Shown: one piece after another, positions 44,349 through 52,768 of the stretch
Layout of the letters: the number at the start of each line of letters is the position of its first letter
How positions within the stretch are numbered: position 1 is the first letter of the stretch
DNA from: Vibrio hepatarius
GTDB taxonomy: Bacteria > Pseudomonadota > Gammaproteobacteria > Enterobacterales > Vibrionaceae
Reading direction: 5' to 3'
DNA length: 64,000 bases
Assembly (NCBI RefSeq): GCF_011806575.1
Contig: NZ_JAATOO010000003.1
Location: 1-64,000, forward strand
Notes under the pieces: generated by a model
Told to the model about the DNA's origin: nothing
What the model saw: only the letters and a program-made list of their open reading frames with translations
Databases searched by the model: none
Made by a program: the position numbers and the translations under genes

Positions 44349-45137
44349 ATGCGTAATTGGCTGAAATTGACAGTTGTAGCAGCTTCAATCGGTATTGCTG
44401 CTTGCAGCTCCTCTCCTACGGGTCGTAACCAATTACTGCTTTTCTCTGATCAAGACATGAGTAGTTTAGGCGCTCAATCTTTTGAACAGATGAAGCAAAA
44501 GCAGAAAGTAAATACAGACGCTAAGGTTAACGCGTATGTTCAGTGCGTAGCCAAGAGTGTGACTCAATACGTACCAGCACAGCCTGGCTTTACAAACTGG
44601 GAAGTGGTTGTGTTTGATAGTGACCAAGTCAACGCCTTCGCTCTCCCGGGTGGTAAGATTGGCGTATACACAGGTTTGCTCGAAGTAGCGAAGAACCAAG
44701 ACCAACTCGCCACCGTTATTGGTCATGAGATTGCGCACGTGTTGGCAGATCACAGCAACGAGCGACTGTCTCAAACACAGCTTGCAAACACAGGTCTGCA
44801 AATCACCGGTGTGGTATTGGGTTCATCTGAATATGCGCAGTATCAAAGCGCGACAATGGCAGCACTTGGCTTAGGCATCCAATACGGCGTCTTACTTCCG
44901 TATGGTCGTACTCAGGAGTCCGAGGCGGACGTTGTTGGTTTGGAACTCATGGCGAAAGCTGGTTTCAATCCTAACGAAAGCATCAACTTGTGGAAAAACA
45001 TGGCCGCGGCATCGGGTGGAAATAATCCTCCAGAGTTGCTATCGACTCACCCCTCTCACAGTACGCGCATTAAAGATCTTTCTGCCACAATCAGAAAGCT
45101 CCCAAATTACGGTACGCAGCGACCAAATTGCTCATAG
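44349..45137 (+). CDS. M48 family metallopeptidase lipoprotein (LoiP/YcaL-like)
   Basis: A 262-residue lipoprotein (Cys19 in SIGIAACSS). The zinc site is HEIAH at 126-130 and the third ligand lies in ESEADVVGLELM. DQVNAFALPGGKIGVYTGLL is the M48 signature. E. coli LoiP and BepA/YcaL homologues act on misfolded outer-membrane proteins at the periplasmic side. ACGGAGAATTCG before the ATG gives a ribosome site. Single-gene unit with its own terminator. Confidence 0.9.
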   Translation: MRNWLKLTVVAASIGIAACSSSPTGRNQLLLFSDQDMSSLGAQSFEQMKQKQKVNTDAKVNAYVQCVAKSVTQYVPAQPGFTNWEVVVFDSDQVNAFALPGGKIGVYTGLLEVAKNQDQLATVIGHEIAHVLADHSNERLSQTQLANTGLQITGVVLGSSEYAQYQSATMAALGLGIQYGVLLPYGRTQESEADVVGLELMAKAGFNPNESINLWKNMAAASGGNNPPELLSTHPSHSTRIKDLSATIRKLPNYGTQRPNCS

Positions 45138-45149
45138 CACATCAATAAG

Positions 45150-45176
45150 AAAGGGAGCTCATCGCTCCCTTTTTTA
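45150..45176. terminator. Terminator after the M48 peptidase gene
   Basis: AAGGGAGC-TCATC-GCTCCCTT followed by TTTT, immediately before the stop of the convergent M50 gene at 45174. Confidence 0.8.
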
Positions 45177-46283
45177 TGTCCCTAGAATCAGTAACGGTAA
45201 ACGCAGCAGTTGATCGCCAGTGCCCGCGAAATACCAAATGATACCAATCAACCCCGTTACCAACGCGATGTACCACACCGCAGATACAATCTGCCCATAA
45301 CGGTCGAGTGGCAATAAGTGACTGTAATGACGTCCTCGCCATTCAAACACAATTTCTAATGTTCCCATGACTAACAAGAAACCAAACAGCGTCAGACCGA
45401 GTGAATAGCTAAGCGCGACACCACCGAGCGCAGCCAAAGTGCACAATACGATTCCGGCAACGCTGTTCATCGAGAAGCTGATGCTTTTCAACACATGCCC
45501 ACCATCAAGTGGCAAAATTGGCAGCAAGTTGAAAAGATTGAGGAAAGCGTTAAACACCGCTAATCCAGCGAAAAACATCTCGCCAGTTACTAAGTAGGCG
45601 ACCGTTAGAAGTAAAGACAATACGAAACCAAACATCGGCCCCATGATTGAAATGACCACATCTTGCCATCGGGTGTTGATTTTCTCATCACTTAGCGCGA
45701 GCCCACCTAAAAATGGTACTAAGTAAATGCCTTTGGTTTTCATCCCAAAGTACTTCATCGCTTTTACATGGCCATACTCATGAAAGATCAAACATGCCAA
45801 TAAAGACAACGCAAACTGGAATGAGAACAACCAGGAATACGCCGCAAGGCTCGCCGATGCGAGTACCACTTTGATCAGCTTAGCGCTCTTGAGTGCTTTA
45901 AATCCTAGGGAGACGAGTCCGACAAGGCTAAAGCGTCGTTCTGTTGCAGGCGGTTGAAAAGGAACTTGTCGCTCGATATCTTTGCTATTGCGACTTCCCT
46001 GTTCAACCAATTGATCATTAAGCGTGGCTCGATATTCAATGAGAAACGGTTGCCAATCTAAGCTCGCCTCGAGTTTACAATGTAACTCTTCTTCTCCATT
46101 TAACAGCTTAAACTCATGAACGGAGTCTCTGCCGCGCTCTGAATCCGCATCAAGTTGCGAAACCAACTGATTATTCCAAAACAGTTGCTGCCAACCCGCC
46201 ATCGAGGCCTCAAGCCTTAACGGTTTGCCCAAAAAATCAATAGACAGTAGTTCCAAGGTGTAACCTAAATATTTGTATTTCAA
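45174..46283 (-). CDS. M50-type site-2 protease family membrane protein
   Basis: A 369-residue protein. A soluble N-terminal region (about 1-120) precedes a membrane domain of five or six helices. The zinc-binding HEYGH lies at 168-172 and the third ligand motif LPLDGGHVLKS at about 275, so it should be an active intramembrane metalloprotease. The RseP PDZ domains are absent. The N-terminal region could sense or bind a substrate; none is known. A 15-base palindrome lies 51 bases before the start. Confidence 0.85.
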   Translation of the reverse strand: MKYKYLGYTLELLSIDFLGKPLRLEASMAGWQQLFWNNQLVSQLDADSERGRDSVHEFKLLNGEEELHCKLEASLDWQPFLIEYRATLNDQLVEQGSRNSKDIERQVPFQPPATERRFSLVGLVSLGFKALKSAKLIKVVLASASLAAYSWLFSFQFALSLLACLIFHEYGHVKAMKYFGMKTKGIYLVPFLGGLALSDEKINTRWQDVVISIMGPMFGFVLSLLLTVAYLVTGEMFFAGLAVFNAFLNLFNLLPILPLDGGHVLKSISFSMNSVAGIVLCTLAALGGVALSYSLGLTLFGFLLVMGTLEIVFEWRGRHYSHLLPLDRYGQIVSAVWYIALVTGLIGIIWYFAGTGDQLLRLPLLILGT

Positions 46284-46333
46284 TGTGTCAGATTATGCCG
46301 AGAGTACCGATTAAGGTAAAGAATTCTCTATTT

Positions 46334-46348
46334 AGTGACATTGTCACT
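46334..46348. repeat. 15-bp palindrome AGTGACATTGTCACT
   Basis: A perfect 7-1-7 inverted repeat upstream of the M50 gene. The same motif with A in the centre occurs at 13755-13769 (inside modA) and 28989-29003 (gene-poor segment). It could be a regulator site here; the regulator is unknown. Confidence 0.4.
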
Positions 46349-46517
46349 CAGAGAAAACAAATCACGAAAATACAATATGTTACGTAGTTCAATGGCAGAC
46401 AAACTCAAGCGCTAAGTTACCAGAAATCATGTTCTTAAGCCTCTACCCCCTTTATTTTTTGTGGATAAAGTGCATAATAGCGACCTTCATTTACACCCTA
46501 TTATATGTGAGTCCTTT

Positions 46518-47075
46518 ATGTCTTCTGAAGCTACAATGCTAGAACGCTGCGAATCTAAATGTGAACTATGTGCTGCTGATGCACCACTTACGGCATACGC
46601 AGTACCACCTCACAGCCACGTAACTGTTGATACAGCGATCATGGTCTGTGACAAGTGTCTAGGTGAAATCGAGGACCCGCAGGACATCAACCACTGGCGT
46701 TGCCTAAACGACAGCATGTGGAGCCAAGTACCAGCGGTACAAGTTACTGCATGGCGTCAGCTTACTCGTCTAAACAGCGAAAGCTGGGCTCAAGATTCTT
46801 TAGACATGATGTACATGGAAGAAGAGCAAATGAACTGGGCAATGCAAGGTATGTCTGCAGACGACAAACCATTCGATTGCAACGGCGTTGAACTGAAAAA
46901 AGGTGACGACGTAACGGTAATCAAAGACCTACCTGTTAAAGGCACTAACCAAGTGATTAAACAAGGTACCGTTATCCGTGGTATCAGCATTGGCAGCGAT
47001 CCTAAGCTTGTTTCTGGTAAAGCAAACGGCGGCCAATCAATGTACGTAATCGCTGAGTACTGCCGTAAGAAGTAA
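46518..47075 (+). CDS. phnA: PhnA family zinc-ribbon protein (YjdM-like)
   Basis: The 185-residue protein has an N-terminal zinc ribbon (CESKCELCAAD and CDKCLGEI) and a C-terminal YjdM-type domain (DCNGVELKKGDDVTVIKDLPVKG). Despite the name it is not the phosphonoacetate hydrolase; E. coli YjdM function is unsettled. The start at 46518 (MSSEATMLERC) is chosen because it is the first ATG; an earlier in-frame start at 46461 is non-ATG. Convergent with nothing; has a terminator. Confidence 0.88.
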   Translation: MSSEATMLERCESKCELCAADAPLTAYAVPPHSHVTVDTAIMVCDKCLGEIEDPQDINHWRCLNDSMWSQVPAVQVTAWRQLTRLNSESWAQDSLDMMYMEEEQMNWAMQGMSADDKPFDCNGVELKKGDDVTVIKDLPVKGTNQVIKQGTVIRGISIGSDPKLVSGKANGGQSMYVIAEYCRKK

Positions 47076-47093
47076 TCCTTACGTTTATCTTCC

Positions 47094-47126
47094 AAAAAGG
47101 GCACCATTTATTATGGTGCCCTTTTT
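47094..47126 (+). terminator. Terminator of phnA
   Basis: AAAAAGGGCACCAT-TTATT-ATGGTGCCCTTTTT, a perfect 14-base stem with a T-run. Confidence 0.9.
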
Positions 47127-47192
47127 GTTTGTATTGTATATCGCTTGGTTTTAGCTATTCTTGCCAACTTGCTGGTTAGCAGAGCAAAAAAA

Positions 47193-47217
47193 AGCGCCAA
47201 CAACATTGTTAGCGCTT
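47193..47217 (-). terminator. Terminator of the DUF1127-like peptide gene
   Basis: AGCGC-C-AACAA-CA-TTGTT-A-GCGCT with one internal mismatch; on the reverse strand followed by T-rich sequence. Confidence 0.65.
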
Positions 47218-47237
47218 TTCAAAAATCAGTCTTTATA

Positions 47238-47426
47238 TCAACGATATAGACCAATATCCTTTTGCATGTGACCAGACAAATCGTTCGCGTAGTACGCACG
47301 AGGTGTATTGTCAGTGAAAAGAATATCCAGTAGGTGTGCAATCAATCCTTTGAAAGAAACCGCGTAGGTTTTTTTATCCATAGAGATAGGAGTTTCGATA
47401 GCTCCCATTTGCATTACTTGCGCCAT
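47238..47426 (-). CDS. Small DUF1127-like protein
   Basis: A 62-residue protein whose C-terminus (YANDLSGHMQKDIGLYR) matches the DLsdhmLkDIGLsR pattern of DUF1127 (YjiS-like) proteins. DUF1127 proteins are small and Arg-rich; some in alpha-proteobacteria act in phosphate and RNA metabolism. Here the Arg-rich tail is missing. It is a single gene with its own terminator. Confidence 0.6.
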   Translation of the reverse strand: MAQVMQMGAIETPISMDKKTYAVSFKGLIAHLLDILFTDNTPRAYYANDLSGHMQKDIGLYR

Positions 47427-47703
47427 GATTGCCTCTCTATAAATCGCATGATTCGTTTCGATGGGCTAATAATAAGCAATATTTAATTGTGCAAAAAATG
47501 ACAAAATTTGGTTATTCAGATTACTTTTTCTAATGAAACAATCAATTAACAACACCAAATTGCCATTATTCATTGAAACCGCAGTTTATTGACTAATTAT
47601 CCAGAATGACTGAGATTAAATTTGATTTGAGGTAATCAACCCGATCTTGAGTCACATATTTTTTACAAAATTAGCACGTCAAAATCGGGTTGTTACTCGC
47701 AAC
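47427..47703. other. Intergenic region without a recognised gene
   Basis: AT-rich, 277 bases between the DUF1127-like gene start and the alx stop. Contains the promoter of the former. No ORF with a ribosome site and no strong terminator for alx seen. Confidence 0.4.
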
Positions 47704-48672
47704 TTAATTAGTTTGATTATCGCTACTTAGCGTGTCGACTTGTGTGATTCGACGTTGTTTTAGTATTGAAGCAATGACCGCGACAGTCATGGTAAGGATC
47801 AATACCGCTAATGAAACCAATGTAGGAATTTCCCACTCAGAACCGACTAGTAGCATCTTGATACCGATAAACACCATGATGAACGACAGCGCTGGTTTCA
47901 GATACAAAAACTTATCCATCATCCCTTGCAACACAAAGTACAGTGAACGCAAGCCCAACAACGCAAATACGTTTGCAGCTAACACGAGAAACGGCTCACG
48001 CGTAACTGCAAAAATTGCGGGGATAGAATCCAGAGCGAACATCACATCCATAAAAGCAATCACACCTATCACAATTGCCATTGGTGTCAGTAAGCGTTGG
48101 CCGCTTTGTACAACCATTAATGCGTTGCCACGGAAGTCGTCAGTTACGCTCGCCCACTTTCTGATGAGTTTTTCAGGTAATGGACTTACCTGTTCTTGCC
48201 CTTTATCAAGCGCTAAATGCACACCGGTCCAAATCAGAAACAGGGCAAATATGTACAACAACCAATGGTATTGAACCAATAGCTGCGCGCCCACTGCGAT
48301 CAGAATCGCACGCAACACCAATGCGCCGATAACGCCTAATAGCAACGCTCTAGGACGCAAATGTTCAGGTACTGAGTATTGCGCGAAGATAATCGCGAAT
48401 ACAGATAAGTTATCGACGCTGAGTGACTTCTCGAGTAGATAACCTGTTAAGAACGATAAGGTCGCTTTCTCGGCGCTGTAACTGCTGTTTGGGGCATAGA
48501 AATCCCAATATAGATAGATAGTCGCAGCAAAACCGAACGCGAGTACAAACCAGAAGATACTCCATGCTGTCGCCCTTTTGAGCGTAATATTTCCGCCTCG
48601 GGTTTGCCAGATATCGATCAAAACCAAAGAAACGGTCAGCATAGCAAAACCAATGTAAGTAGTTAGGGTCAT
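47704..48672 (-). CDS. alx: TerC family membrane protein (Alx/MntE-like)
   Basis: A 322-residue protein with about nine membrane helices. The TerC motifs WDFYAPNSSYSAEKATLSFLTGYLLEKSLSVDNLSVF (read in pieces) and AFMDVMFALDSIPAIFAVTREPF contain conserved Asp residues likely to bind metal. E. coli Alx is induced at high pH and exports Mn2+. The ATG at 48672 has a perfect GGAGGAATT site; an upstream in-frame ATG at 48747 is inside the leader. The leader carries a yybP-ykoY Mn2+ riboswitch, which agrees with a manganese role. Confidence 0.9.
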   Translation of the reverse strand: MTLTTYIGFAMLTVSLVLIDIWQTRGGNITLKRATAWSIFWFVLAFGFAATIYLYWDFYAPNSSYSAEKATLSFLTGYLLEKSLSVDNLSVFAIIFAQYSVPEHLRPRALLLGVIGALVLRAILIAVGAQLLVQYHWLLYIFALFLIWTGVHLALDKGQEQVSPLPEKLIRKWASVTDDFRGNALMVVQSGQRLLTPMAIVIGVIAFMDVMFALDSIPAIFAVTREPFLVLAANVFALLGLRSLYFVLQGMMDKFLYLKPALSFIMVFIGIKMLLVGSEWEIPTLVSLAVLILTMTVAVIASILKQRRITQVDTLSSDNQTN

Positions 48673-48769
48673 AATTCCTCCAAAGCAGAGGGATCGATAA
48701 GGAATGATAAGAACGATCCCGCCGCAAACAACACTGACTGCGTTCAAATGAACACAGACAAATTGATTA

Positions 48770-48879
48770 CGTTGGTCTCGTCGAAGTACTGAAAACAGTG
48801 TCAGGACTTATACTTACCGGATAGATGAATATCTAACGAGATGACGATAAGTAAACCAGAGGCGACTACTCCCCAAACG
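48770..48879 (-). ncRNA. yybP-ykoY (Mn2+) riboswitch upstream of alx
   Basis: On the reverse strand the leader contains the hallmark GGGGAGTAG (48874-48866) and, at the other end, CGACGAGACC (48782-48773). The P1 stem forms between CGTTTGG (48879-48873) and CCAACG (48775-48770) with one bulge. This is the known arrangement of the family, and alx is one of its classic targets in E. coli. The riboswitch lies 98 bases before the alx ATG, leaving room for an expression platform. Confidence 0.85.
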
Positions 48880-48926
48880 ATCCGCATCGTATTACTCTTA
48901 AGTAATTTCGTCCATAGAAAAATCAG

Positions 48927-48950
48927 AAAAGGAGCAACATTGCTCCTTTT
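48927..48950 (-). terminator. Terminator after the 5'-nucleotidase and the 30-residue peptide
   Basis: AAAAGGAGCAA-CA-TTGCTCCTTTT in perfect pairing, 3 bases from the peptide stop and followed on the reverse strand by a T-rich stretch. Confidence 0.85.
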
Positions 48951-48952
48951 CG

Positions 48953-49045
48953 TTATATGCCACTGATGGGAATCAAGTAGACCAGTGCGGACCACGCACC
49001 TATCCAACTGACTATCATGGCAATATCTGTCCAATCTTTACCCAT
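48953..49045 (-). CDS. Putative 30-residue membrane peptide downstream of the nucleotidase
   Basis: The frame begins MGKDWTDIAMIVSWIGAWSA and ends LVYLIPISGI. Residues 8-30 form one hydrophobic helix. GGGGGAAGT stands directly before the ATG. It starts 25 bases after the nucleotidase stop, and a terminator follows within 30 bases, so it is likely the last gene of that transcript. I do not recognise a family. Expression and function are inferred. Confidence 0.6.
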   Translation of the reverse strand: MGKDWTDIAMIVSWIGAWSALVYLIPISGI

Positions 49046-49070
49046 ACTTCCCCCATAACAATAAATACTG

Positions 49071-50837
49071 TTATTTCGAAGAAGAACCAGCAATCTTTGT
49101 GCCGTGTTGGCGTACTGAATCGTCTTCGCGGCGATTGAGTATATTTGGGTTGTCTTTGAGAAAATCAATAAAGCAATCGGCCATAGAAGCACAGGTAACA
49201 ATACCTTCCCCTTTCATGTTGGTCATCGCTTCATAACCTTCTTTACCTTTCATGGTATACGCCGATGAGGTACCAACATAAAAGTGCGATTCTTCAACGG
49301 GTTGCCAACCTAAATCTGAGTCAAAGATCTGGAGATTGGTAATGCGCTTTCCAAGTGGCGCATCGTAGTTGTAGTCATAACTTAAGTTATAGGTATACGG
49401 ATATGATCCATCACCTGTACCTTCTACACCGTTGTTCAGCGCATTATTAATCGCACCTTCTATTGATGCGGCAATGTCCTTACCCTGAAGTTCGTAGACG
49501 CCAATCGGTACTGCAAACGGCAGTAACTTACCGGCAATGTCCGCGACCGATACGTCACCAGCATTGAGTGAATTACGCACCCCACCTGCGTTATGAATAG
49601 CAAACTCAACTGGGTGACCATCTTTACGCATTCGGTAAGCAAACGACTCCGCGACTAAAGGTGCAAGTTCACTGCCCCCTTGTTCGTCCGGCACTCGCAC
49701 ATGCCGCAGCTTGCTATTCACTTCGGCAATTATGTCACGTTGTAACTTTCTAACTTGATTGGTGTACTTGTCGAGCAGTAACTGTTGCAGTTCTGGGTCT
49801 TTTTTACACACCAATACGTTCGGGTGTTGGTCGACGTATTCACGTGCAATCTTGTACGGGTTTTCATCACAAGATTCACTCATGCTAGCATGCAAGAAGA
49901 TACGACGGCCAAGCAACAGCTCGTTCTTTCCGTTAAAGGAAATCACTTCGCCATCGGCAGAGAACTCAATATCACAATGCCCCATGCTCAACGCATGATA
50001 GCCCGCTTGCACAACATACGTACCGTTAATATGTACACCGTATGGGTCGTCTTTCGTCAACCCAAGGCCACTGAAATCACCTTGTAGTCTGTGGCTATGA
50101 CCGCCAACAATCACACCTATACCAGCGACTTTTTCTGCAAACTCTAAGTCCGCTTCATAACCCATATGGCTGAGTAAGATAATTTTGTTTATCCCGGACT
50201 GGCGAATTGCGGCAACAGTTGATTTCGCGGTTGCTAATGCGTTGACAAATGGCGTATCAAAATCCGGATTGGAAATGTCCGCCATTTTATCGAGCGCTAA
50301 AGAGAAGATAGCAACCTCTTCACCGTCAACATTTTTCGTTATCCAACGAGCTGCTCGTCTCTCTGGCTCGTAGGAGTAAACCTTGGGGTTATCGCCTAGC
50401 TTGCATGTTTTGCGCTTATCTTCATTCGACAAGTCCCAGTTTCCGGCAAGCAAAGGGAAATTAATTCGTTTCGCAAACTGAGCGACAGGCAAATTGCCCA
50501 TATCCAGTTCGTGGTTTCCAAGTGCCATCGCATCAATGCCAAGTTCATTTAGCATCACGGCATTCGCCTCGCCTTTAAACAAGGAAAAGTAAAGCGTGCC
50601 TTGGAAACAATCCCCAGCGTGTAAAAATAGAAACTCACTTCCTTGTTTTTGTGCGAGCTGCTTGAGTTGTTTCGTGCGGGTCGCAATGCGTGCAAAACCG
50701 CCCGCACTGACGTAAGGAGTCAATTCTTGATCGTGGACATGTAATGTCAGTTGAAGTGACGTTGGCTCGAAGTACGAGTGTGTGTCGTTAATGTGCGCCA
50801 GTTTGATTTTGACTGGCTTATTATTTTTATCTTTCAT
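49071..50837 (-). CDS. 5'-nucleotidase / metallophosphatase (UshA-like), cytoplasmic form
   Basis: The 588-residue protein has a calcineurin-type metallophosphoesterase domain (IKLAHINDTHSYFEP, LHAGDCFQGT, LGNHELDMG, VGGHSHRL) and a 5'-nucleotidase C-terminal domain (about 380-560, SFAYRMRKDG and GVRNSLNAGDV). Unlike UshA it shows no signal peptide; the N-terminus is MKDKNNKPVKIKL, so it may act inside the cell or be exported another way. Upstream ATGs at 50861 and 50852 are possible starts. Substrates are likely nucleotides or UDP-sugars. Confidence 0.85.
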   Translation of the reverse strand: MKDKNNKPVKIKLAHINDTHSYFEPTSLQLTLHVHDQELTPYVSAGGFARIATRTKQLKQLAQKQGSEFLFLHAGDCFQGTLYFSLFKGEANAVMLNELGIDAMALGNHELDMGNLPVAQFAKRINFPLLAGNWDLSNEDKRKTCKLGDNPKVYSYEPERRAARWITKNVDGEEVAIFSLALDKMADISNPDFDTPFVNALATAKSTVAAIRQSGINKIILLSHMGYEADLEFAEKVAGIGVIVGGHSHRLQGDFSGLGLTKDDPYGVHINGTYVVQAGYHALSMGHCDIEFSADGEVISFNGKNELLLGRRIFLHASMSESCDENPYKIAREYVDQHPNVLVCKKDPELQQLLLDKYTNQVRKLQRDIIAEVNSKLRHVRVPDEQGGSELAPLVAESFAYRMRKDGHPVEFAIHNAGGVRNSLNAGDVSVADIAGKLLPFAVPIGVYELQGKDIAASIEGAINNALNNGVEGTGDGSYPYTYNLSYDYNYDAPLGKRITNLQIFDSDLGWQPVEESHFYVGTSSAYTMKGKEGYEAMTNMKGEGIVTCASMADCFIDFLKDNPNILNRREDDSVRQHGTKIAGSSSK

Positions 50838-51067
50838 ATTTTTTTCTCTCATCATTCGCACATCCTATCGCATCATGCATGACAAATTCATTAAATTTCA
50901 CAAAATTGTTGTAACTCCAAATCTGTATACATAGATGAACATGACGTAAATCATATGCTTGGGCGTTTCACACCTGAGTAGCACAATGAGTTTGTGATGT
51001 AACCTTCTGCTTATTCGAGAGTTTTCTATTATGCTTAAAATTGAAGTAGTTCATTTGGAATCTTTAT

Positions 51068-52699
51068 ATGCTGTTAGAACGGATCGAAATTTCCGGTTTC
51101 CGCGGAATCAAAAGACTGTCAATTGCGTTCGACGAACTCACTACCCTGATTGGTGAAAACACCTGGGGTAAATCGTCATTGTTGGACGCACTATCCGTCG
51201 CGTTACCGGCCGAGGGCATTCCGTATCAATTTGAAATGACAGATTTTCACGTTGATTACTCGATATCACATCCGCAAACCCAACACCTTCAAATCGTTTT
51301 GAGTTTTCTTTCTACCGATAAACAAGAAATGCATTCGGGCAGATATCGGCGGATTAAACCTATCTGGACCAAAGATGACCAAAACGTTAGCCGCATTATT
51401 TATCGCTTAAGCGCAACTCGAACCGATTACGATATAGAAACCCACTACACATTTCTCGATAAAGACGGAAACCCACTCAGATTGCATCACTCGGAGAAGC
51501 TGGCACAAGAGTTGATCAGCTTGCACCCTGTCATTCGCTTGAAGGATTCTAGGCGTTTCGACCGCCCGTTTATCGATGACAACTCGGCCAATACTCGCAT
51601 TGAGAAACGCATCAACAATACCTGCCGCCGTTTAATGGCCGTTCCGGGACACGTAAACAAAGGAGAAATGAAGAGCAGCCTAAACTCGATGGTGACGCTG
51701 GTGGATCACTATTTTTCATTCAAATCCAGCGCAAGAAAGAACCCACGTAAACAGCGTGACGGCATTTTTTACAACAGCGCTTCAAGCAACAAGAGCTTGT
51801 CTCAGGTATTTGCCGAAACCAACGACAAACAGACTCGCTTGCTGTTTATGGGGTTACTGAATGCCTATTTGCAGGCCAAAGGTCCGAATAAGCTTCGTCG
51901 TTGCGCACGCCCTATTTTGATCATTGAAGATCCTGAAGGACGTTTGCACCCAACCCACCTTGCCCGCGCCTGGAGTTTGTTGCAACTGCTACCGATGCAG
52001 AAAATACTTACGACCAACAGTGGACACTTGTTAAGTCAAGTACCGTTAAACTCCGTGCGTCGTTTAGTGCGTCAATCTGACCGTACAATTACGACTTATC
52101 TACCATCGCAAAAGTTCAGTCGTGATGAGCTTAGAAGAATTGGGTTCCATATTCGCTTCCACCGTTCTGGCGCTCTATTTGCCCGTTGTTGGCTACTCGT
52201 AGAAGGTGAAACCGAAGTGTGGTTGTTCAATGAGTTGGCCAACCAGTGTGGATATAACCTTGCCGCAGAAGGTGTTCAAATAATTGAGTTTGCCCAATCA
52301 GGACTGAAATCGTTAATCAAAGTAGCCAAAGCTTTTGGCATTGACTGGCACGTAGTGACCGATGGCGATGCTGCAGGGAAGAAATACGCAACCACAGTAA
52401 GAGGTCAGCTAGGACACGATCAAGAGCGTCATCGATTGACTGAGCTGCCTGATCACGATATTGAGCACTTTCTGTATAACCACGGTTTTGAACCTTTCTT
52501 TAAAGATATGGTTAAAGTCCCACTCGAGCACCCAATTCCGGCGAAAAAAGTCGTCGCTCGTGTACTTAAAAAGTTTGCTAAGCCAGACCTAGCACTCGCG
52601 ATCGTATCTCACTGTGAGACAAAAGGCATGGATTGTATTCCAATCCTACTACGTTGGACACTCAAACGCGTCGTTACCATGGCTAATGGCAACACATAA
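51068..52699 (+). CDS. ybjD: OLD family ATP-dependent nuclease, YbjD type
   Basis: A 543-residue protein. The N-terminal ABC-type ATPase domain begins MLLERIEISGFRGIKRLSIAF with Walker A GENTWGKSSL, and PILIIEDPEGRLHPTHLARAW is the Walker B region. A Toprim domain (about 375-510, LLVEGETEVWLFNEL, DGDAAGKKYA) completes the OLD layout. This matches E. coli YbjD (DUF2813). The Walker A has TWGKS in place of the more usual GSGKS. OLD proteins can have defence roles, but no partner gene (such as GajB) is adjacent, so a housekeeping role in DNA metabolism is as likely. Confidence 0.87.
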   Translation: MLLERIEISGFRGIKRLSIAFDELTTLIGENTWGKSSLLDALSVALPAEGIPYQFEMTDFHVDYSISHPQTQHLQIVLSFLSTDKQEMHSGRYRRIKPIWTKDDQNVSRIIYRLSATRTDYDIETHYTFLDKDGNPLRLHHSEKLAQELISLHPVIRLKDSRRFDRPFIDDNSANTRIEKRINNTCRRLMAVPGHVNKGEMKSSLNSMVTLVDHYFSFKSSARKNPRKQRDGIFYNSASSNKSLSQVFAETNDKQTRLLFMGLLNAYLQAKGPNKLRRCARPILIIEDPEGRLHPTHLARAWSLLQLLPMQKILTTNSGHLLSQVPLNSVRRLVRQSDRTITTYLPSQKFSRDELRRIGFHIRFHRSGALFARCWLLVEGETEVWLFNELANQCGYNLAAEGVQIIEFAQSGLKSLIKVAKAFGIDWHVVTDGDAAGKKYATTVRGQLGHDQERHRLTELPDHDIEHFLYNHGFEPFFKDMVKVPLEHPIPAKKVVARVLKKFAKPDLALAIVSHCETKGMDCIPILLRWTLKRVVTMANGNT

Positions 52700-52731
52700 A
52701 AAAGCGGCATTGACCATCAACGTCAATGCCG
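52697..52731 (-). terminator. Terminator after the DUF1097 gene
   Basis: GCGGCATTGAC-CATCAAC-GTCAATGCCGC, perfect over 11 pairs, followed by T6 on the reverse strand. On the plus strand there is no T-run. Confidence 0.8.
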
Positions 52732-52768
52732 CGTATCAAACAGATACAAATCAATCGGGGGTTCACAA

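Noticed and set aside
51068..52699. Gabija- or OLD-based defence system
   Set aside because: The protein is a YbjD-type OLD nuclease without any helicase or defence partner beside it.
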